Shown one piece after another: positions 47,211-58,166 of a stretch of DNA of 64,000 nucleotides. Source of the stretch: Prosapia bicincta (Eukaryota > Arthropoda > Insecta > Hemiptera > Cercopidae); assembly GCA_036971475.1 (NCBI GenBank), contig JBAIZL010000376.1, positions 2,674,001-2,738,000 on the forward strand, in the 5' to 3' direction. The translations under genes and the position numbers were made by a program. Within the stretch, counting starts at the first letter, position 1. Each line of letters starts with the position of its first letter. The notes below the pieces were generated by a model. That model was not told the DNA's origin, made no database searches, and worked only from the letters and a program-made list of their open reading frames with translations.

Positions 47211-48603
47211 ATTAAACTATGATTAAATAATACTTAACTAAGTAAACATTAAAGAGCTTACTTGTTGACACTTTTCGAAACAATCGTTCCTTTTACGAAG
47301 AAAGCCTCTACTCTACTCAGCAAGTAAGCTCTTAACCTTCAAGAGGGCGCATCCGGAGTTTTTCTCCGCACATATCATTATTTGTTAAGAAAATGTCTTT
47401 CTAGTTGTCAGAAGTTTATTTCCAGCTCGCTACTCCACAACCTGAGTTCTAGAAACCTATTTTTGTTCATTTTTTCCTTATAGCTTTAGTACGCAAGTGC
47501 CCTTTTGTATAAGTTATTTGTGCGGAGTTCCTCGTGCAATTATTTATATTACAAAAGACTTTGTGGAGTTAAATTATTACTGTTTTTCTTGTTATTGTTA
47601 TTCTAGTGTTGTGTCTTTTTAGTATCTAAGTTTACATTTTATTGTTGCATCTGAAGATGAGAGTATTCGTAAAATGCTGTGTGGTGTCAAAAAACATGAA
47701 AATCAATAAAATTTTGTTAGACAGCTGTTCGATGATTCTGATGAAAGGAGTCTCTTTGCCAGATGATAAACCTGACGAAGAAGTCAATGAAATTGTAAAT
47801 GAAATAAATGAAGACAAAATAGGTGAATCGGAAAATGACAAAAAAGACCAATTTGTTAAAATGTTGTCAGATTTTGACGTTATAGAAAAAATCTCGCCAA
47901 AAAAATCCAGCCACCAGTAGGCTGTTACAGTGCAGTTTTGCAATAAAAAAGCCTTTTTTTAGTAAAAAACAAAAAATGCTGTGGTATACTGAACCAGGAA
48001 GCAAGGAAGAACAGCAAAAAGAAACATAATTATCATGAGAATGGGTCATGTTCACGCTACCCTAATGGTGACTAGTAAGCTTAGAAATGAACAATTATGA
48101 ATTGTTTTTTCAACAAAGACTGTAAGATTCAGCTAGAACCTGTTGTTATAAAGCCAATATTTTTTTTCATCCAATTAATTTTAGGGTTATATATTTGAAT
48201 AAAAATATTCCTTGTTTTCACTAAATATTATTACTAATTTCATATTCTGAAATGTAGGGCTTACTATCACAATATAATATGTTTTATGTATAGACATTAA
48301 ATTACTTTATTATAGAAAAATAACCCGTAACACCTCTCCCGTAATAAAAACAGTGGTCTAATACAGTTGCTTACACATTTTAACAATTCAAAATATTTTT
48401 AGAAATATGACGTTTAGAAAATTAAAATTGTACAATAATGATGTCTAAAATTATTTACAATGCATTTATATAGTATTTAATTGTGAAGTCACCCAAATAT
48501 AGTCTTAAACTGTTTAAATGTTAAAAGCTATTTGTGCGGAATAAACCTCTGCAAGCCCCCTCCCCCTCTCGAAGGTTAAGTATTATTTAATTATAGTTTG
48601 AAC
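47211..48603. repeat. Hairpin element split by piggyBac-type insertion
   Basis: Outer inverted arms at 47211-47239 (ATTAAATAATACTTAA core) and 48575-48603, and inner arms AAGAGCTTACTTG (47252-47264) and its complement (47321-47333). If the piggyBac-type element and one TTAA are removed, the outer arms come together as a compact hairpin of about 150 bp, so the hairpin was there first. Confidence 0.65.
47336..48575. mobile_element. piggyBac-type element with TTAA target duplications
   Basis: 1,240 bp. Ends CCTTCAAGAGGG and CCCTCTCGAAGG, with TTAA on both sides (47332-47335 and 48576-48579), the piggyBac hallmark. A short open frame at 47642-47920 encodes an acidic peptide (PDDKPDEEVNEIVNEINEDK), which could be the acidic N-terminus of a transposase, but there is no catalytic domain. 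The element is too short to be autonomous. Confidence 0.8.
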
Positions 48604-49333
48604 AAAAAATGTTATTACAAAAATCACCTCTTATACAATGGAAACAAAGCTACTTTTAGAAGTCTAATAGCATGTAGAAGTATAAATTGTCTTTTTAGGA
48701 CTACAAAAGTTATCTAACTTGTGGAAGCAGTTTAGTGTATTGTACAGCTACACATTTGTCACCAATATTAACTTTTTTCTTTTTATTGATACACCTTGTG
48801 CGCACAGTAGCTCCTCTTTGCCGTTGGACGAATAACCAAACAATTAACTGTCCACTATTTCTATTTGCAGAAATATCACTTCATCAGCCAATTTTAAATT
48901 ATCATCTAATAATTTTCAAATTTCACTAGATTAGCACAGATCTAGTCGTTGGGTTCAAAGCCCAAAAATAGGTTTGCATTAAAATCTTTAAGAAAGAGCG
49001 TGAAATATCTGGTATCATTCATTACCATGATGTTGGGATAAACTGTAGTCACCAACTATGAAATAAATTTGTGTATGTGAAATTATTATTTTTATAGTAG
49101 ATAATCCACAAGATCAATCACTGTATGTAAATTTGTAATAACTTTAATAGTTGTAAAAGTGTTTACTACACAGTTGAAAAAGAAATATACATGTATTATT
49201 GTGTCTATCCTAATACTAATCAAGGTATGCTTGATACGCAGCTGTCATCAGTTGTACGGTAAAAGTTTTATTTAAAGTAATATTGTTATATATTTTTACA
49301 TCAGTTTTCTAGAAATTTTGAATTTTCTTTTAG

Positions 49334-49549
49334 AACGAGAAGTTTAATGGTGATCGCAGAAGAGATAGTTTGCTACAGTTCATATTAGATCGTGCAAACA
49401 CAGATATCAAGTTTGTCCATTCTAACAGTGATTGGGAAGAACTCACACAGCGAAAAGATTATACTAGTTGGCTATTACTTCTTTGTGGCAGGGATAGCCA
49501 AGCAGATTGTCTTATGGGGCAGCAACGTACTATGCTAGCTGCAATGTTG
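49334..49549 (+). CDS. DNAJC10: DNAJC10 exon: start of redox-inactive Trx-like domain b
   Basis: 72 codons: NEKFNGDRRRDSLLQFIL closes Trx1 (the FNGDR...SL pattern matches the YHGDRSKESL region of ERdj5), then DRANTDIKFVHSNSDWEELT starts the first Trx-like domain without a CxxC pair, with SWLLLLCGRDSQADCL. In ERdj5 the two inactive domains form a spacer between the two redox clusters. Acceptor TTTTAG|AAC, donor TTG|GTAAGT, both phase 0. Confidence 0.94.
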
Positions 49550-50610
49550 GTAAGTAACAAATAATGTGACAGGTTTTTTTTATAGTTGTATGATTTTAAT
49601 GACAATAAAGGCATGATTATTAAAAGTTTTTTTTATCTAAAAACTTCCTGTATTGGATTATTTTTAGTCCAGTTTTAGATACATCAAATATAATTATTGT
49701 CATAGATTTTACAAAACTTATGAGAAAATATTAAAAACTGAATATAATATTTTACATGTATTTTTACAGAAAAATCAATAAAAATAAAACCATATAATAT
49801 ATAAAGTGGGTATAACATTTGATCTAGTACAAAAATTAATTCAGCTCTTGCCTTTTGTTTGTTTGGTGTGTTTGTTCAGCTTGTATAACCTTCAAATTGA
49901 TATATATGAGATAAAAAAAAAATGTTTCATTACGCATTATAATTTTAGTGTCAGTATCCTCAAAAATTATGCAGAATTATTTTGTCTGATGAATTATGTA
50001 TGGATGACTTGGATTTTAATATGTTCTTTAGGATTTGACCTGCAAATAACTTCAAATCTTTAAAACTGTCTAGTAGAAAATCTAGGACATAATATAACAC
50101 ATATGCTAGCATAGTGTATTCTAAATACATCGTCAGATAACATTAAAAAAAGTTTTCACATGGGATTGTCATTGATATTAGATACAGAACTTTTAAGGTG
50201 ATAGATGATGGATAATAACTTCAGATTCAGATTTTTAAAATTATTCTGGATTTAAATATTGATTGCTCTTTGTTTAAAGTTGTGCTTAAAATGTTTGTTA
50301 TAGACACTCAATAAGCAAAAGGATTTTATTTTGCCTCCCAAAGTAATACATCTTTAAACATATTTTTTCCTCTCTATACAATCAAATAACAAAAAATAAT
50401 ATGAGAATGGAGAGCACAAACTGTCTATAGTTTAAACAAGTTTCTTTTATTTATAAACAGTTTGCTGAAATTAAGGACAATTTATTAGTTGTTAGTTTAA
50501 CCTCTATACCCTTTTTGAATTTTTCTGTTGCTTAAAAAAAATGAATTTAGTTTTTTAAATTTTGAAAATTTGCTGTTGTTCATGACAAGCTGGTTGTTAA
50601 TAATTTATTA

Positions 50611-50940
50611 CTCTAAAACACTTGTAAATATTTTACAACTTGCCTATAGTAGCCAACATTACACAACTGAACAATACGAAATGTACAAACATTCAAACTA
50701 CACCCTACACACATACTCAACACCCAATTACATTATAACTCTTACACATTTTTCGACATCATAACTCCTAATGTTCACCAAGTCCCCCACCATAATTTCC
50801 CACCCGCACCCTAACACCCTAAACTACAAAAACCTTGAGATCAGTTACGGTCTGAGTTGACAAAAGGACACATCTCCCAAAACGAATATAAGTAAGTGCT
50901 GTTATAGGCAAGTTGTAAAATATTTACAAGTGTTTTAGAG
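50611..50940 (+). mobile_element. Penelope family A 3' fragment with inverted flank
   Basis: 50653-50914 matches the end of the family A element (10450-10720): the last codons of the GIY-YIG protein (TTEQYEMYKH...), the 3' untranslated part and the decayed hammerhead-like tail (GAGTTGACAAAAGGACACATC, then CCAAAACG where the fold is lost). It is framed by a perfect 38-bp inverted repeat, 50611-50648 and 50903-50940. The repeat consists of the element's own 3' end (TATAGGCAAGTT) plus 26 bp of neighbouring host DNA. Confidence 0.88.
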
Positions 50941-50980
50941 AAAACTACTAGCTCATGTGAAGATGTAATCAGCAAATATG

Positions 50981-51204
50981 AATTTATTACAAATTGAAAT
51001 TACTTGCGACCAGACATTCTTATAATATAAGTTGTTAAAATTGTTAACTTTATGCTTGAAGGTAACATTTTTGTCTAACAACTGAGACTGAAGAAGTTAT
51101 TCCGAGAGAGACAAAAATGTTATCTCCAAGTATATGTTTACAATTTTAACAACTTATATTAATTGAATGCCTGGTCGCAAGTAATTTCAAATTGTAATAA
51201 ATTA
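50981..51204. repeat. Palindrome next to Penelope fragment
   Basis: Arms 50981-51076 and about 51108-51204 are about 90% inverted copies around a loop of about 31 bp (AACAACTGAGACTGAAGAAG...). Shared words include TTGCGACCAG and GTTGTTAAAATTGT. The loop shows a CTGAAGAAG word that might be a decayed hammerhead core, but no fold is convincing. It stands only 40 bp after the family A fragment. Confidence 0.75.
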
Positions 51205-51441
51205 GTTTTTAAATTTCTATTATGGCGTACTTATATTACTGTAACATTTTTTAAATTTATATTTACTTTCTAAATGTTTTATAGTAATAAACTATTATTC
51301 AAATTTTTAAATAAGATATATTTTCTTAAAGGAAATTATAAACCTATGTCTAATCTTAATTTGTTAATAACATTAATTTATGATTATTTATAAATGACTG
51401 GAAGATCTGTACTATGAAAAATATCTGTTTGTGGTTTTTAG

Positions 51442-51660
51442 AACAATCTGGTAGGAGTGGCTGTTGTGGACTGCAAAGTTTCATCAATCTGCAATGAGCT
51501 TTTAGATGGACAATATTCTAGTGCAGTTTATTGGCAAAAGTCGCCACTTACAAATAGTTTCTCAGCCAGAGTATTGACAAGTGATGAGCCTTTAGAAATG
51601 GCAAAGGAAGTTTTGAACTTCATGCCTGAACTCAAGGAACTTGATGCTGCTTCATTTATG
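51442..51660 (+). CDS. DNAJC10: DNAJC10 exon: inactive Trx-like domain b, second half
   Basis: 73 codons: NNLVGVAVVDCKVSSICNEL, then a YSSAVYWQKSP strand and ARVLTSDEPLEMAKEVLNFM, ending PELKELDAASFM. It corresponds to the stretch of ERdj5 around GLVNVGWMDC to VIHNLPDFELLSA. No CxxC pair. Acceptor TTTTAG|AAC, donor ATG|GTAGGC, both phase 0. Confidence 0.93.
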
Positions 51661-51775
51661 GTAGGCCTTATCTTTAGAATATTTATATTCAGGTTTGCTA
51701 AACAATTTATAGAATATATTTAATGTATTTATAAATCATTAGATTATATAGTGTTCATAAATTATTTTATCGGAT

Positions 51776-52797
51776 TTTACTATGGTTTGTACTTACTTCT
51801 TCGTGCAGGCTTCCAGCTTGACTATAGCCGATGGCCCGATGTCCACGATATATATATGATGCTATGGCCCACAGGTTCTTCTTAACTAGAATATCTTACC
51901 ACTTTGTCACAATTGGTCTGAGGATGTCTCTTGTAGGTAATGGGTAAGAGCAGTTCAGCAGGATGTGTTCAATTGTTTCGCTCTCCACACCACAGAGTGC
52001 ACACAACGGAGACTCTGTGAGATTAAAACAAAATAGGTACTTTTGTGTCACCAGATGGCCGGTTCTTGCTCTGGCAGCAAAAGATGCTGTTGATCGTGCT
52101 ACTTCCCTATATTTGTCCTCGACTGGTGGTTCTGGTTGCAGCTGGTAAAGGTGTCGACCGGTAGACTCTTTTTCCCAATTTTCACACTAAAGTTTTCGGA
52201 AAACTTCCCTGCTTACACTTTTGCAATGTAGCAGGGAGTGTTTGCCTTCATCTGTAGGTTCCATGGTTGAGGCTATTTTCGCAATTTTGTCAGCCTTTTC
52301 ATTTCCGTGTACTCTGCAACGGGCAGGTACCCATTGAAGAGTTAATTCCTTCTTGCAGTCCACTAGTTCTAGGATGGTTTTTCTTATTTCTGATATTCGA
52401 AACGAGTATGAACTTGTAGAATTACTTAACAATGACTGAAGGGCGGCTTTCGAATCCGATAGGACGCATATTTTTGAATTGCCCTTTAAATGCACACAGC
52501 TAGTCAGGACTGCACTTATAGCCAAAAAATCAGTATCTATGCTGGAATTGGAATTGGCTGGAATGTAAAAACAGTCTGCATTCGATTCATTATAGTACCC
52601 TGCCCCCGATAAGCTCTTCTCCCGGTCGAGCGACCCATCTGTGAATATTATTATGTGGCTTTTGTATTGAGATTGAATTATGTTTAATGTTATTGTTTTT
52701 AATATTTGTAAATGATCTTTCTTGCTCACCTCATGTGGCAGGTTGAGTGCAGTGTTTATCTCGGGCCATCTACTTGGGGGACTTTACTATGGTTTGT
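51776..52797 (-). mobile_element. 5'-truncated LINE with 15-bp target duplications
   Basis: The perfect direct repeat TTTACTATGGTTTGT stands at 51776-51790 and 52783-52797. The body between is the 3' end of a Jockey/I-type non-LTR element on the minus strand: RNase H and the cysteine-containing C-terminal part. No poly(T) is present on the + strand at 51791, so the element ends without a poly(A) tail. Confidence 0.9.
51815..52729 (-). pseudogene. LINE RNase H and C-terminal region
   Basis: The frame 52729-52187 reads IIIFTDGSLDREKSLSGAGY, CVLSDSKAALQSLL and VHGNEKADKIAKIA, the RNase H segments of LINE ORF2. Two catalytic positions look altered: the usual Glu (A-E-L-x-A-I) is Asp in TDFLAI, and the W-V-P-G-H of the His loop reads WVPARCR. 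After a stop at 52187 the same frame goes on with YLFCFNLTESPLCALCGVES and EHILLNC, the C-terminal Cys-His segment common in this group (W-x-C-x-x-C..H). The copy is inactive. Confidence 0.85.
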
Positions 52798-53580
52798 CAA
52801 GTCAAAATAAATGACGTATGTTCTGTAAAGTATTGATCTAACTTGCTTATTTAGCCTGTCCAACCATTTTTGCTTTTTTTTAAAAATGTTTTGTATCTTT
52901 AAAGTATATAAATGTATTCACCTCAATTAAAAATACATTATTCAAGTTGTTATTGCCTCATAATAAGATAAGGTTTCATAATTAGACCATTCATACATTT
53001 ATCAGTTAAAATAATCAACCCCTCATTGTTGTTTCTATCCATTACATTTTCAGGAGTTTAATGCATTTCACTAAAATTGTGATCATATTTTCAAAGTAAA
53101 GGCTCTGCAAGAAAATAAAAAGATTGCCATTTTGAGTATTTAACATTTGTTTATATGCCTTGCATGTTTTATTGTCAGCTTATGTTTGTGATTAGCTTAA
53201 ATAAAAAATTAATATATTGTAATGTAACATAAATTATGTATTAAATTCATAATGCGTCGTTCCAAGTACTTTTTATTTTTTTGTATTTCAAACGATTGAG
53301 TATGAACTTAGGTAAAAGCATTATGTCCTGGGCAAGTCCGGCAGATATAAAAAATGTAGCATTTGAAAAGCTCTCTATCTTGAATCCAATATAAGCAAGT
53401 GAAATTATAAAGAAAATCAACAATAGGCTGCTTATATCAACTGTTAAAAGTATTAAAGAGTGTATTTTGAAGTAAAATCAGGTGCTCAGCAGACCTTCAA
53501 TATTTTTTGTTACTTCTGTTTTTTTTTTCAAAAATCTTAATCTAAAAATAAGCTATGTGTAAAACTTCGTGGGGAATTAC

Positions 53581-53877
53581 GTGTCTGTATTAAACAGTAA
53601 TATTTTTCACAAATAAATACTTTTTTATTGATTAAAGTGTGAAAAAAATAGTTTCATTCATTTTGAAACAAAAAATGACATTTTTCTAAAATGTGTTTGT
53701 ATTAAACAGTTAAAAATGTTCATTTTTCACAAATAAATACTTTTTTATTGATTAAAGTGTGAAAAAAATAGTTTCATTCATTTTGAAACAAAAAATGACA
53801 TTTTTCTTAAATGTGTCTGTATTAAACGGTAAAAAATGTTCATTTTGAAACAAAAAATGACATTTTTCTAAAATGCT
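53581..53877. repeat. Tandem repeat of about 112-120 bp
   Basis: The unit from GTCTGTATTAAACAG to ATGACATTTTTCTAAAATGT occurs at 53581, about 53693 and, shortened, about 53813. Copies 1 and 2 differ by an 8-bp gain, and copy 3 lacks the middle. Confidence 0.9.
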
Positions 53878-54024
53878 TTAAAAAATAAACCAGATTTTTG
53901 TTAGACCTACAATCTTTATAAGGTTTGAATTTCTTATCTTTATCCATTTTCAAATCATAACTATTATTTTTGTATACAGAAAACTTTTTATAATAAAAAT
54001 TATTTAAGTTATAAAATATTTTAG

Positions 54025-54151
54025 GATATGACGAACCAACTTAAATTGGGCAGCCAGACTTCTTGGTTAGTGTATTTCCACATTGGAGCGGCTACAGAGA
54101 TCGATGTTGATGTCAAAAAGTTACCTGCTATGTTACCCGACCTTAGTGTTG
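54025..54151 (+). CDS. DNAJC10: DNAJC10 exon: second inactive Trx-like domain, start
   Basis: 42 codons: DMTNQLKLGSQTSWLVYFHI, then GAATEIDVDVKKLPAMLPDLSV. It corresponds to the region of ERdj5 around HHRWLLFFHFG and LKKLKTLL. Acceptor TTTTAG|GAT, donor GTTG|GTCAGT (phase 1 exit). The GTCAGT donor is not the commonest form, but phase and protein match fix it. Confidence 0.93.
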
Positions 54152-54238
54152 GTCAGTATTGTGCTTACAAAAACTAATTTATTGTTTTCAAAAGCCATGT
54201 CATAAAATAATTTTTTAATGTTTTTAATTATTATTAAA

Positions 54239-54329
<91 letters not shown>

Positions 54330-57194
54330 CATTCTGCTTTTCAAGGGAGCATCGAAAATTAGCGTCTTCAACGGGAAAACATCTTATACAGGGATAGAAA
54401 ATACTGTAACACCCACAAAAGAATACTGTATCTACTCACCATTATAAGTTCTGCAAATCCTATCCTCTCATTTTCACTAAATTTAATCATAATTTTAAAC
54501 AAAAAAAAACATGAAATAATGAAAAGCGAGTATACTTAAGACAGAAATATGCATTTAATAAGAAACGATAACCTTCACACAGTACATTATTATGTTACTA
54601 CTGTATAGAGTGGGAATTTTTCTAGTATTTATATTTTCATAAAATAATTTTTGATCTTGTTTTGGTTTAAATTTTTCATTGAAGAATTCATGTATATATA
54701 TTAATATATATTACGTACGGTGATACGATTTCTTGAAATATAGTTAATGAATAAAAATATTTTAAATACAAGAATAGTTTTAATTTAAATATTATTCAAT
54801 GCTTTTTGCCAAAAAAAAGTATTATACACGTTTTTCTAGTAATAACTTTTTTGTAAAAAATTGTTATATCATTGTTTTCCCTGAAGGTGCTAATACTTAT
54901 TTTATTGGCAAAAGGCTTTAAATAAAATATTAATTAAAACTTTTCTTGTATTTGAAATATTTGTATTAATTAAACACACACACTGCAACATCCCCCCTCC
55001 ACGCGCGCTTCTCCGCATTGTTTTGTTTTTGATGTTTGGTTGTTGAATAATATATTTATTATATATTTATATATCTGTTGCTCCCACCGTTTTGTGTACC
55101 GTGTTAAGATCCCTAAATTTTGTCTTGTGTTCCCGTGTAATGTACCATGCCCAAATGCAAGTCTATTCCCGCTGACTTCTACCTTAACGTTTGTATGACC
55201 TCCCCTAAGTTGGTTGGCAGGTTTTTTGGGTCTGTATTTAGTCACACATGTCAGTAAAATAGTCAGCTGGAAAGAAACAACATTTATATGAACACACCAA
55301 ATTTTCAAAGAATCTTACCACTTCATGAGATCTGCAGGCACCGCAAGGGGACGTGCAAAATATGATCATGTTTAAGATACCTATTTAAAAAGGCTCCTGT
55401 GTTCTTTAAACATGATCTGCCAGTAGACATCGTCTCTGGGCTTCAATACAAAAAACCAACTAATTTTTAAAATAGCTCAATAAAATTGTTCTCAGGAGAG
55501 AACTCGTTTGAAGAAACATTAGGTTCTGAATTTTATATATTTATTAATTCATGAAATTTAATTAAAACTGTACTCTGATTTTATGATCATTATTTATCAA
55601 TTGGAACAAACTAAAAGGTTTTATTGGTTGTTCAACACAGGATAAATTCAAATACTGTAAGTTTTTATAATGCATTTAATTACTGATTTTAAACTAAACT
55701 AATTTTCTTTTCAAATAAAACATATTTAGCTCTCTCTTTATCTTCACAAATTATTAATTAAAAGTTCGTTAATTTTCACATATTTAAATCCTACATTTCA
55801 TATACAATTCATTAATTACATTTACACATTTTTAAACAAAATTATTTCCAAATTTAACATAATAAAATATTGTATCTTCTTATTTCAAGATTGAATTGGT
55901 AAATTCACATTTTATTATAAATAATTTCAAAGTTTATATGATTCAATAAATCTGGTCTTCTTGAAAATGATTGGCTTATGGCCAAAACCACTTTGTAAAT
56001 TTAAGATTTATTTAATTTTTCAACATAGAATGAAGTCTTTCTTTAAGTTTAATTGGTAGTTTGAGTTTAATAAATTTAACTGATTCAATTTGACGTGACT
56101 AAATTTGACGTTAATTCGTATATAATAGAGAAAATGACTTGTCAAGGATTTCCCTGCAGGTCCTGGAGTCCTCTCGTCTGGATTCCCTGGTCCCTGGACA
56201 TCGGAAGTTGCCATCCCTGGTCAGTCGATGAAAATCTTTCTCCATTTCCGCGTTCTGGAGGCTGAGCCTGGAGCCCTTGTCCATGGATGGTCTTAGACGG
56301 CAGCAGCGTGATGGTTTTGTCCCATCTGGCCTTATGGTGGTTCTAGGCGCGATCCGACTTAACGGCCGTTAGCACCTCGTATTAAAAAATTTTTACATAC
56401 TGCCTTACAGGTCCTTAAGTTTCTGTATTTATTGCGGCTGTGTCACCCTTCCCCTCCGCTCTAAGCTCGTCGCTATCTCCGTGCTTGTTTCTTGTACAGG
56501 CGGGTTGGACAACGTATTAGTTTTAACCTGCATAATTTTGTTATCTGTTTTAGAACACTGAAAAATGACTATTATTTTTAAATGGCTGTAACTTTTTTGT
56601 TATTTGAGTTTTTTAAATTCTGTTTTCACTACTGTTTATTATGGATTTTTCTGGTCATTTCAAAATGTCGATGATAGTTCTACATGGCCTAGTTCTCAAG
56701 TTAGCATTTTTCGGCACTTAGAAATTTTTCACTTCATTCTCGTCCGTCAAATTTAGTTAGTTATTACAGTTTCATACTATCATAATTTTTAATTTGTCTT
56801 AATAGTATTTGTTCAAAATTTTACTGACTTCTTGACTCTTTACTATGTTTATTATACCATAAATTAAAACCTTATTATTTAAATATTAAAATTGTTATTT
56901 AAAAAATAAGAAATTATTAATTTCTTAATTGAAACGTTGATTCAGACTGTTTCAACACACAGAGACAAACACAGGGACACACAGACATGGACATTCACAT
57001 ACACATACACACATTATAGATTAAAATTTTACTAGATAATTGTAATGAAAGACATGTAGTAAATTTGTCTTTTTATTGATATGTATTCGTATTGAGAAAT
57101 AATTTTTATAATATATTTTTAATGCGATAAGTAATATTATATTAGAATTTGAATTACTTATAAAGATTATAACTAAAGCACTAAAATTGAACAG
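54152..57194 (+). other. DNAJC10: DNAJC10 intron, microsatellite and GC-richer island
   Basis: Phase 1 intron, GTCAGT to ACAG. A compound (TA)n(CA)n microsatellite lies at about 54245-54327. A hairpin of about 14 bp (GATCATGTTTAA and its complement) lies at about 55361-55412. A GC-richer island at about 56130-56530 stands out from the AT-rich intron and looks like part of an inserted element, perhaps an LTR, but no ends or genes could be defined. The rest shows nothing. Confidence 0.75.
54245..54327. repeat. Compound (TA)n(CA)n microsatellite
   Basis: About 13 TA units followed by about 26 CA units, then TATATA. Confidence 0.97.
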
Positions 57195-57413
57195 GAAGAA
57201 TAAATTGTGGCCGCCATTCTAGTATCTGTGCTGACTTGTCCGTATCTCGATATCCCAGCTTTGCTGTATTCAAACCAGGAGGGGGCTATGAATTCCACCA
57301 TGGAACAGTGTCTGCTCATAGTGTGTCTCAGTTTGCCAAAGAAAGTGCTGCAGCAACCAACTTACAAACTCTTTCTCATCAGCTCTTTCCCCAGCTTGTC
57401 ACAGAAGCACAAG
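57195..57413 (+). CDS. DNAJC10: DNAJC10 exon: inactive Trx-like domain to Trx2 boundary
   Basis: Entry completes G|GA (Gly): V-G-R-I-N-C-G-R-H-S-S-I-C-A-D-L, then SVSRYPSFAVFKPGGGYEFH, HGTVSAHSVSQFAKESAAAT and LSHQLFPQLVTEAQ. It corresponds to VGRFDCSS..ICSNL..PSLAVFKGQG and HHG..AFAKES of ERdj5. The pair of cysteines is the conserved structural type, not CxxC. Acceptor AACAG|GA, donor CAAG|GTAATT (phase 1 both sides). Confidence 0.94.
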
Positions 57414-57560
57414 GTAATTGCTACTTTATTTTAGAATAAATTGCGAAAAATTATACATTTGGATGAAATTTATAACATTTAGAAGGCAAAACTAACTTTA
57501 TCTTGGGATGTTTTCTTATCTTTTCTTAATTAATTAACATATATATTATAAAAATTGCAG
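57414..57560 (+). other. DNAJC10: DNAJC10 short intron
   Basis: 147 bp, GTAATT to TTGCAG, phase 1. The only short intron of the gene in this window, and free of insertions. Confidence 0.93.
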
Positions 57561-57836
57561 ATGGTAAAGGAGCCTGGTTTGTAGATTTCTATGCACCCTG
57601 GTGTCCACCTTGTTTACGGTTATTGCCTGAGTTAAGAAAAGTAAGTCGTATTGTTGACACAGTAAGATTTGGTACAGTTGATTGCACAATACATTCAGCC
57701 CTGTGCAAACAACATAATGTGCAATCGTACCCTACAACGATGCTCTTCAACCAGTCGCATCATGGCCAGCAGTTCCACGGAGAACTCTCTGCAAACAGTA
57801 TTGTTGATTTTATTGAAGATTTTCTTAACCCAACTG
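57561..57836 (+). CDS. DNAJC10: DNAJC10 exon: thioredoxin domain 2 (CPPC)
   Basis: 92 codons: DGKGAWFVDFYAPWCPPCLR with the redox pair C-P-P-C, LLPELRKVSRIVDTVRFGTV, DCTIHSALCKQHNVQSYPTT (cis-Pro at YPTT), MLFNQSHHGQQFHGELSANS and IVDFIEDFLNPT. CPPC in Trx2 and the FNQS / FIED.LNP words are shared with vertebrate ERdj5. The whole domain is in one exon. Acceptor TTGCAG|AT, donor ACTG|GTAAGG (phase 1). Confidence 0.96.
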
Positions 57837-58166
57837 GTAAGGGAAGTATATATTAGTAATAAAATTACTTACACAATTAAATAATTTTTTTCTGGTTAAA
57901 AATGTGTACAACAAAGACTTATTTACCAAACAATAACAAGGAAATAAATTATATAGTCAGATGAAAATGAAAAATCGCTATTTGTAATATATTTATTGAT
58001 ACATACTGAATTAAAAATAGAATGAAAAAAATTTAAAATGATAGATTTCACACATATGTTTGTTATTTTTGTAGAATTCAATTAAAATTTCATTGAATTC
58101 TTTGACCTATGTTAATTTATATTCAGCTCTTCAGAATTCATCAAATGCTTCCTCATTATTACAATA

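Larger units (their letters stand above)
45154..49333 (+). other. DNAJC10: DNAJC10 intron with piggyBac-type element
   Basis: Phase 0 intron, GTGAGT to TTTTAG. Apart from the element at 47336-48575 and its palindromic target, nothing was recognised in 45154-47210 and 48604-49333. A slightly GC-richer patch at about 46516-46720 looks foreign, but its family is unknown. Confidence 0.8.
49550..51441 (+). other. DNAJC10: DNAJC10 intron with Penelope family A tail
   Basis: Phase 0 intron, GTAAGT to TTTTAG. Holds the family A fragment (50611-50940) and a second palindrome (50981-51204). 49550-50610 shows nothing else. Confidence 0.88.
51661..54024 (+). other. DNAJC10: DNAJC10 intron with truncated LINE and tandem repeat
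   Basis: Phase 0 intron, GTAGGC to TTTTAG. Holds the LINE at 51791-52782 and the tandem repeat at 53581-53877. 52798-53580 and 53878-54024 show nothing recognisable. Confidence 0.88.

Noticed and set aside
47252..47333. Hammerhead search in the hairpin AAGAGCTTACTTG...CAAGTAAGCTCTT (minus strand)
   Set aside because: A long stem I and a CTGAG word are present, but the GAA/stem III part does not join stem I correctly, so no hammerhead is claimed here.
47642..47920. 92-codon acidic open frame considered as a host gene
   Set aside because: It lies wholly inside the TTAA-flanked piggyBac-type element in an intron, so it is more likely the remains of an element protein.
54970..55308. 112-codon minus-strand open frame
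   Set aside because: No conserved motif. It spans a boundary between AT-rich and GC-richer DNA and is more likely chance or part of an unidentified insert.
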